Below, one piece after another: positions 57,721 through 64,000 of a stretch of DNA of 64,000 nt (the first letter of the stretch is position 1; every line of letters begins with the position of its first letter). The notes under the pieces were generated by a model that saw nothing but the letters and a program-made list of their open reading frames with translations, did not search any database and had not been told where the DNA came from. Location: positions 577,542 through 641,541 of the forward strand of contig JXTB01000142.1 of the NCBI GenBank assembly GCA_002914805.1, written 5' to 3'. The translations under genes were made by a program, and so were the position numbers. Origin of the DNA: Parasponia andersonii (taxonomy: Eukaryota > Streptophyta > Magnoliopsida > Rosales > Cannabaceae).

Positions 57721-58724
57721 ACAAAAGCTTCAAGCATCTCTTCACCTTGATGAGCACAGTCATATCTATAAAAACATTTTACAGTAGTATGGTTGGTTTT
57801 TCCACAAATTCGACATTGGAGTTTCTCTTCATTTTGTTTGTTGTTTCCTTGTCCATTGACCGTGAAATTTTTCCAGCTATTGTTTGATTTTCCATTGCCT
57901 TGATTTCCTTGATGGTTTTGAGTATGATAAAAGTTGTGATTGTTTGTTCGATTAGCTGGAGCAAAACCTCTTCCTCTAGAATTGAAAGGACTTCCTCTAT
58001 TGTTTCTTCCTTGCCCTCTTTATCTAAAGAAGGCTTATGCGTGGTCTGCAATTTGCTTTTCTTCTTCACCTTCTTTGATTAACTTTTGCTCATAATTCTA
58101 TAACGAGAGAACAAACTGATTTAGTAAAGTATATGGTGGTTTTGAAGGCATTACCATTCAAAAATCTTGGTATGTGGAACTAAGGCCATGTGCCAGTTCA
58201 AAGACTTTTTCGGTGTCTAAAATTGGTTTGTCGATGGAATTTAGTTTGTCACATATCGCCTTGAACTTTTGAAAATATTCTTCGATCGATGAGGATCCTT
58301 TCATTAAGCAAGCCAAAGAGTTCTTCAGAAATTCTTCTGTTTCAATAGTGTTGAGAAGTAGTTGTTCTTCCAAACTACTCTATATTTGCTTTGCTATTTC
58401 TCCTCCTATAATCATGCTAAGTATATCTTCATTTGTGATGCCTAGAAGCCATGAAACAAGTAATCTATCATTCGTAAGCCACTGCACATATTGAGGATTA
58501 GTAACCTTTTTGCCATCTTCTCCAATAACTTTTTCCGCTGGTGCATCATGTGTGAGATGATAGATTATCCCAAGACTTTCAATCAAGGGCAAGACCTGTG
58601 ATTTCCAGAGAAGAAAGTTAGAAAATTTTAATTTAATTGAGATAAGGCTAGCACACTGGTAAAAGATTTGTATTGTGAGATTGGGTTCATCATAACAATT
58701 CATTTTAGAGGCAAGGCTTTCCAT
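57721..58724 (-). pseudogene. Copia-2 gag, inverted (broken)
   Basis: Starts 'MESLASKMNCYDEP' 3 bp after a PBS-like site. It contains the copia gag block 'LKFSNFLLWKSQVLPLIESL', 'WLTNDRLLVSWLLGITNEDI', 'SLACLMKGSSSIEEYFQKFK' and 'LAHGLSSTYQDF', an Asn/Gly/Arg-rich stretch ('NRTNNHNFYHTQNHQGNQ') and, after a frameshift, the zinc knuckle 'CRICGKTNHTTVKC'. Stops at several places, including the TAG after 'AKQI'. The solo LTR cuts it off at 57720. Confidence 0.85.
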
Positions 58725-58726
58725 AG

Positions 58727-58738
58727 GCACTGATATCA
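58727..58738 (-). other. Degenerate primer binding site (inverted)
   Basis: Minus-strand TGATATCAGTGC, 10 of 12 positions of the copia consensus TGGTATCAGAGC, directly after LTR 2 in minus direction. Confidence 0.65.
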
Positions 58739-59057
58739 TAAAGAATTTTGAATCAAATAAAAAGCAATGAATTGAAAATAGAATTTCTGTCACTCCTTTG
58801 TTCACAATCTACAAGTGCAAGAACATGACTCTATGTATGCAAGCAAATATAATGTGACTAAAAAGTATTTAACGGTAAAATAAATTAGCTCCTAAGAAAT
58901 AGAAAATCCTTTAGATATTCCTGAGCAAATTGCTACATTTTTTCCAATGGCTAGCCATATATCTGGGGATTATTTGACCGTTTAGAATCAGTAACTTCTC
59001 AATTTTGAATGCCAAAATCTTTTTCATTTTTGAATGCCATAATCTTCTCTGTTTGGT
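58739..59057 (-). repeat. LTR 2 of the copia-2 locus (inverted)
   Basis: Inverse complement of the same LTR family as 54940-55258 and 59676-59997 (shared 'atggctagccat', 'gaacatgactcta', 'gaaatagaaaatcc'). Its 5' terminus near 59057 is worn and holds a short internal duplication (aatgaaaaagattttggcat). Confidence 0.8.
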
Positions 59058-59661
59058 AAGTTTGCCAACATTTCCATCAACCCACCCTCGACAATCTTGG
59101 AGCTATCAAGTGTATCCTTTGATATCTTAAAGACACTCTAACCGGTGGGATTCGTATTTTATCTCAAAGCTCTCTAACCTTAAATGGTTTTTGTGATGTA
59201 GATTAGGTAGGTTATCCTCTCACTCATCGTAGCACCACTGGCTATTGTATCTTCCTCGGCTTTAATTGTGTGTCATAGTCTTCTAAGAAACAACCCACTG
59301 TCGCTCGTTCAAGTATTGAACTGGAATATCGTGCACTTGCTACTACTACTACTACTACTACTGAATTAACATGGATTGGTTATCTTTTATGTGACCTTGG
59401 AATTCATCTAGTACAAACTCCTCGACTTTTTTTGATAATCTCGATGCCATTCACATGACCAAGCATCCAATATTTTATGCCCATACCAAGCATATCAAGA
59501 TTGACTATCATTTTGTTTGGAAAAAAGTTGCGCATGGTGATCTTATAACCAAATATGTTCCGTCTTCATTACAAATTGCAGATGTCTTTACTAAGCCTCT
59601 CTTGAAATAATCTTTCCAAAATTTTCGAGTCAAGCTAGGAGTTCATCCTTTTTTACTTTCT
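59058..59661 (+). pseudogene. Copia-2 RNase H and pol C-terminus, plus strand
   Basis: Reads 'TLDNLGAIKCIL', 'HRSTTGYCIFLGFN', 'WSSKKQPTVARSSIELEYRA', 'TELTWIGYLLCDLGIH' and 'AHTKHIKIDYHFVWKKVAHG', the copia RNase H and pol tail. A (CTA)n run codes seven threonines near 59345. The last aspartate block 'IADVFTKPLLK' and 'LSSLRGPD' lead into the polypurine tract. Stops and one frameshift are present. Confidence 0.88.
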
Positions 59662-59675
59662 AGCTTGAGAGGGCC
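59661..59675 (+). other. Polypurine tract of copia-2
   Basis: agcttgagagggcc immediately before LTR 3, the usual copia form. Confidence 0.7.
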
Positions 59676-59997
59676 TGATAAAGTCTATAATTCACTAACC
59701 AAAAGTGAAAAATATTATGGCATTCAAAATAGAGAAGCTACTTATTCCAACTGGTCAAAAAATCCCAAGATATATGGCTAGCCATTGGAAACAAATGTGG
59801 CAATTTGCTCAGTAATATCTTAAGGATTTTTTATTTCTTAGAAGCTAATTCATTTTGCCGTTTTAACACTTTTTAGTCACGTTGTATTTGCTTGCATGTA
59901 TAGAGTCATGTTCTTGTATTTGTAGAATGTGAAAAAATGAGTGAATAGAAATTCTATTTTCAATTTATTATTTTTTTATTTGTTTCAAAATTCTTTA
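59676..59997 (+). repeat. LTR 3 of the copia-2 locus (3' LTR, plus)
   Basis: Begins TGATAAAGTC and ends TTCTTTA. It pairs with LTR 1 by orientation. Confidence 0.88.
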
Positions 59998-61830
59998 GAA
60001 ACTAAGAGCAAATTCAAAAATACCCAAGTCAATGAATATAATTTTGGTTTTAATGATCTATTAAAGATTTTTGGCCTTTCCTGGTACTAAAAAAATAAAA
60101 AACTGGACTATCTATATCTTCATATTTAGGCTTAAAAGCTACGATTTTCCTAAAACATTCTCGGTGTTTATTAGTCAATAAAATAACATTGTAATGACCA
60201 ACTTTAAAATTACCGCTTAATAGTTACATATTATAATGATTTCCCTTGTTTCAAACATACAACCTACGAAGTAGAAGTAGAAGTAGAAGGAAAGTACATA
60301 ATTAACACCAAAAATTTTTGATGAAGTGGGTTGATTCAAGTGGTAAGAGTATTTACAACAATTTAAGATCTTGGTCTTAGGTTCAAGTCACACCGGATGT
60401 ATGTGTGAAAACTTATAATCCCTAATAGGGTAGGGTGAAGATTGAGTAATATTAGGTATTTTCTTTTAATTTGTAATAAGTGGATGTCATTAGTTAAATT
60501 ACACTTTTAAAAAAAAAAACACTAAAATTTCTAGTTGGAAAATCCAACAGGGAAAAACCACGCGACCTAGCTAATTAATGTCTGATCTACTGGGCTATTT
60601 GGCATGGGGAGAAGTTAAGTTATATTTGAAAGATCTGATATTTGTTATAAGTTTTGTATTTTTTGACCGATGGAATGTGAAATCCATGTGTTAATCATGG
60701 TTTGAGGTAATACAAAACCTATCCGAATAGGTAATTTTCATGTTACTTTATATCTAAATCAATGGATCTCACAATAAAATCACAATCTTTTAACTTTAAT
60801 TTTTCATCTATATTTGCAACCTATACGCAATCAAACATATTTTATGACATTTTTAGGAAACATGAAAAAAAGTTTCAATACACAACCAAATATAATGACA
60901 TGACCTTCTTTAACTTTCCTATTAATTTGAAAACTTAAAAATGCTAAGAGAAATACAAGCACATGGACTTATCATTTAAAGACTCCCTTTTTATAATAAT
61001 CAATATGACATCTTAAATGCGCAAACTTCAACAATCCGCCTAGATTAAGCACAAAGCTAATATAATCTGGCTTAGATATTTTTCTCTCTAAGTTATCACA
61101 AATAATTTTTCTTAGAAAATCTCTCACACAAAGATATATGATTTTTAAAGCACATCTCATGATCCAGTTGATAAGGCAACATGACATTCTATTTATAGGC
61201 ACATGAATCATCCTCTTACCAACCATAAATCAACTGAAGAATCTATGTTAATTTCATTCGACTGTTTACGGAAATTAGAAAATTACGGAATTAATTTATT
61301 TAACGTCTGTGATTTCTTTTGGAATTAAAAATTGATTAGATTCATATTAAAACACGAATATTTCCATTATTTTTTGTTAAAAATGATCAGTCAACTTTCT
61401 TATTTTGAAGGAACGTGAATATTCAAGACTAAATGCAAATTTTGAAATCTATTGGAGATGCTTAATTTTTGCACATCAGTGCTAGACATTGTCACATTTG
61501 ACATATCTACAATACTTACAACTTTCTTATCAAGAAAACTTTCTAATTTTTTTTCACATTCGAACAATTCAGTCATAATTAGATTAGATATTAGGTTTCA
61601 ATATTTGATTGTCGAATCTTCAATTTTTTATATTCCAATTATCAAGAAGCTCAAGCCATAAAAATGCAAGTCAACTTCCTTGATTTCAATGAACTTACTC
61701 ACGCCATATCGTTAACTGATTTCTTACAGATTAATGTAGACAGTTGACACGTTAATGCTTCATGTACTAACCGTTTGCGACATTTATCCGGGAGAACTTT
61801 CTTTAGTAAGATTTGTAGTCAAATTTTAAG
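59998..61830. other. Mostly featureless AT-rich stretch
   Basis: Apart from a SINE-like repeat (60316-60480) and a short GAAGTA repeat (60266-60285) nothing is recognised. The minus-strand open frame at 60972-61226 (84 codons) has no domain I know and no gene context, so it is not called. Confidence 0.5.
60316..60480 (+). mobile_element. tRNA-derived SINE-like repeat
   Basis: A box-like segment (TTGATTCAAGTGGTAAGAG, 60331-60349) and a box-B-like segment (GGTTCAAGTCACACC, 60380-60394), followed by 'ggatgtatgtgtgaaaactt' and a T-rich end, give the pol III promoter layout of plant SINEs. The boxes are too worn and too far from a cloverleaf to be a tRNA gene. Confidence 0.5.
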
Positions 61831-62433
61831 TAGAGATGTCAACGTAGATCAGGTTTTGTGATTATATTCCAAGGAAAAAGCATAATACTGGTCTAATCCA
61901 AACTAACGTTATGTGGGCTTAAGCTGACCCGTTAAATATAATAGGACTGAATTGGGCTTTAGTCATAGATCCACAAATCTTTTAACCCACTTTATGTCTA
62001 CATTTAGTCATTCTATATATAATTTTAAATATTTTTTTAATTAAAAATTTAATTAAAAATTTTCATTTATATACTTTAATGTTATTTATTTACTTATTTT
62101 GTTTATTTTTTCTTTATTCAAATTTTAAAAGAATATGAATGAGTCTTAGACCTCATATTTGATATTTTAAAACACAGAGCAACAATGAAATTAGGCTCAT
62201 ATTGTAGCCCATATTTGACCCGTATAGGCACGGTTCACTTAAGTGCGGCCCATTTAGACCTGCATAAAATGTGTGTTAGGCCTATATGTTATGACAGATC
62301 CCTTAATAAGAATATGAGCTACTTCAACGTGACCTATATTTTAAGCGGATCGAGTCTAGATCCAGTACAAAGTCCATATAGACTTATCAAATATGAGTTG
62401 GGTCAACCCGACCTGACCCACTTTACATCTTTA
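61831..62433. mobile_element. hAT-type MITE, about 600 bp
   Basis: Left end TAGAGATGTCAACGTAGATC and inverse complement of the right end TAAAGATGTAAAGTGGGTCA form imperfect inverted repeats of about 25 bp; 'gggtcaacccgacctgaccc' near the right end is typical of a widespread plant hAT MITE type. Flanking octamers attttaag and cttttaac agree at 6 of 8 positions, consistent with a worn hAT target duplication. No coding. Confidence 0.6.
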
Positions 62434-63220
62434 CTTTTAACTTGTGAATTGTGAATTATAGAATTGGCAATTTAAAGCATAATCAGATCAACAGATCTAA
62501 TCTTTCAGGTGATTTGCACATGATAGCCCCATTAAAACATAAGAGAAAAGTTTCAAATACATGTATCACACGTATTAAACAAATTTGACCGAGTTAAATA
62601 TTGTGTCATTACTTTGATTCCCCCCCCCCCCCTTAAAAAAAAAACAAAAACAAAATATCAATTATTCTTGATTTGCAATCAATTTCCAACAAATTAAAAA
62701 AATTCAATAAAATTCTATGAGCATTGAAAGTTGCTTTCATATGAAAGTCAATACTTCAAAGTTAAATGTTTAATTTCCTAACTGAAATTTCTTTATTAGG
62801 AAAAACCTGCTTGCAAATGCAAAATCATATCATAGCATCAAAATTCCAAAATATAATTGAAGTCAAGAATTATTTTCATATAAGAAGAGCATAACACAAA
62901 AGGAAAGTGTAACACATTACACTTACATTCACATGAATGCATGTGGCCTATTTTTTCAATAGATCTACTGTCATTTTATGGGTTGACCACGCCATAAATG
63001 CTTCATGATTTCCTTTAGATCAATCATGGATTAATGAAAATCCATCTGATCAAGATAAATATTTGCACACAAATCCTGCTTATTTACTTCTTCAGATAAA
63101 ATCTAACTCAATAATTAACTTGGCCAACTCGCCACGACTAATTTATCAGTTATTTTGTTAATAATTTAATCAATTTGTTTACACTAAGCACAACTGTGTA
63201 GATGGCGTGTAAAGGCATAT
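62434..63220. other. Gene-free AT-rich stretch
   Basis: Nothing recognised except a C homopolymer of about 12 at 62621-62632 followed by an A-rich run. Confidence 0.5.
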
Positions 63221-64000
63221 TGTCACGACCCAAAATCCGGGCTAGTGGCAGAATGAGAATTTCACAAAGGTAGGAAATTCCTTAATTTATTTGAAAAGTG
63301 TCAAAAATTCTAGTTTTTATAAAAACAGTCCATTTAAATAAAATATTCGGAATTCCATCCTGTGAACCACTCCCACAGTTCGTATACACCACCAAACTAA
63401 ATTGAACAATTACTTGAAAACATAAAATTAATTAAAAAAAAAACAAACCCCGCATCATCATCATTCACAACAGATGTCCAATACCAGAATGGCATGCATA
63501 AGTTTACAGACAAAATAGAAAGCAGTAGTCTTGGTTCAATGCTAACACAAAAATCCAAATAGTCCAAAGACTATAATAACAAACTCCTAGTATTACCAAG
63601 AGGCGAACTGCAATCAGGATGACCTCTTACTCCTCTTGATCACCAAGATCGCACTGGATACCACCTGAGGAGGAAGGTAAGGGGGGTGAGCATACAATAC
63701 CCAGTAGGAAAATAGTTACCTCGGGGAAAAACAGTTCAGTAATGGGAATCTCCTGCATGGTTAGTTCAAATCCAAAATATACACACACGTATATATATAA
63801 TCCAAACCGGGAGCCAATGTATATATAACAGTGTAATAAAAACTATCACTCCAAATGCACATGACACAAATCAACCCATACCCATGAGCTCACATCCTCT
63901 CATCTGTGGAAACCCAGGATGATGGCACTAAGTGTACCTAACAGTCTGCCTGATACCTAAGCCCATACCCAGAGGGGACACCCATGTGTCGCCTACCAAA
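63221..64000 (-). mobile_element. LTR of family A, inverted, partial
   Basis: Begins TGTCACGACCCAAAATCC and is the inverse complement of the region 600-1380 (shared 'gtatacgaactgtgggag', 'gtgtcaggcaggctattagg', 'gtcatgtgca'). It continues past the window end. Confidence 0.7.

Noticed and set aside
60316-60480. Possible tRNA gene because of box A/B-like motifs
   Set aside because: No cloverleaf can be drawn and the downstream part continues like a SINE body.
60972-61226. 84-codon minus-strand frame as a small gene
   Set aside because: No recognised domain, no promoter or splice context, AT-rich composition; a chance frame is more likely.

Overview
This is a nuclear chromosome window from a flowering plant, almost certainly a eudicot. 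It is AT-rich, its genes have GT-AG introns, it has plant-type promoters (TATA boxes, a telo-box-like motif, CT-rich leaders), and it is dominated by LTR retrotransposons, MITEs, a Mutator-like element and hAT remnants. I cannot name the species. It is draft assembly: there is a 136-base N gap at 14780-14915 and a single N at 27388, and both appear to be assembly defects rather than biology.

Only two intact-looking host genes are present, both on the minus strand. One encodes a zinc-ribbon plus RING-H2 E3 ubiquitin ligase of the RHC1A type (9087-10091, with a 5'UTR intron). The other encodes translation elongation factor eEF1B-beta (26942-29223, six coding exons, one of them damaged by the single N). 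They are not functionally linked.

Layout. 1-1380: 3' part of an LTR from a roughly 2.3-kb LTR family; an inverted relative opens at 63221 and a complete solo copy lies at 55445-57720. 2025-6805: decayed minus-strand Ty1/copia element with LTRs, PBS and PPT. 8569-10810: the RING gene, with a 264-bp fold-back element just upstream of its promoter. 13115-25400: a 12.3-kb Ty3/gypsy element of the Tat lineage on the minus strand (gag, protease, RT, two RNase H domains, integrase). On its opposite strand it carries a separate multi-exon gene with its own TATA box and poly(A) signal, followed by a 101-bp tandem repeat. 25931-26420 and 31666-31884: three copies of one MITE family around the eEF1B-beta gene. 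36376-45430: the remains of a Mutator-like element with a DUF1985/Ulp1-like protease pseudogene (plus), a mudrA-like transposase pseudogene (minus), a nearly complete intronless LOG (cytokinin-activating enzyme) pseudogene between them, and eight clusters of a roughly 22-bp TTGACC/GGTCAA minisatellite, most of them in the introns. 45454-46465: a small hAT remnant. 46466-54939: gene-free AT-rich DNA with a hairpin minisatellite. 54940-59997: a rearranged copia locus with three LTRs of one family, an inverted middle part and a nested solo LTR. 59998-63220: a SINE-like repeat and a hAT-type MITE.

The most unusual parts are the Mutator-like composite (Ulp1-like gene, LOG retrocopy-like pseudogene, intronic W-box-core minisatellite) and the antisense spliced gene inside the Tat element. 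All reading frames in both are broken, so they are relics here. The decay is itself informative: nearly all premature stops fit C-to-T change.
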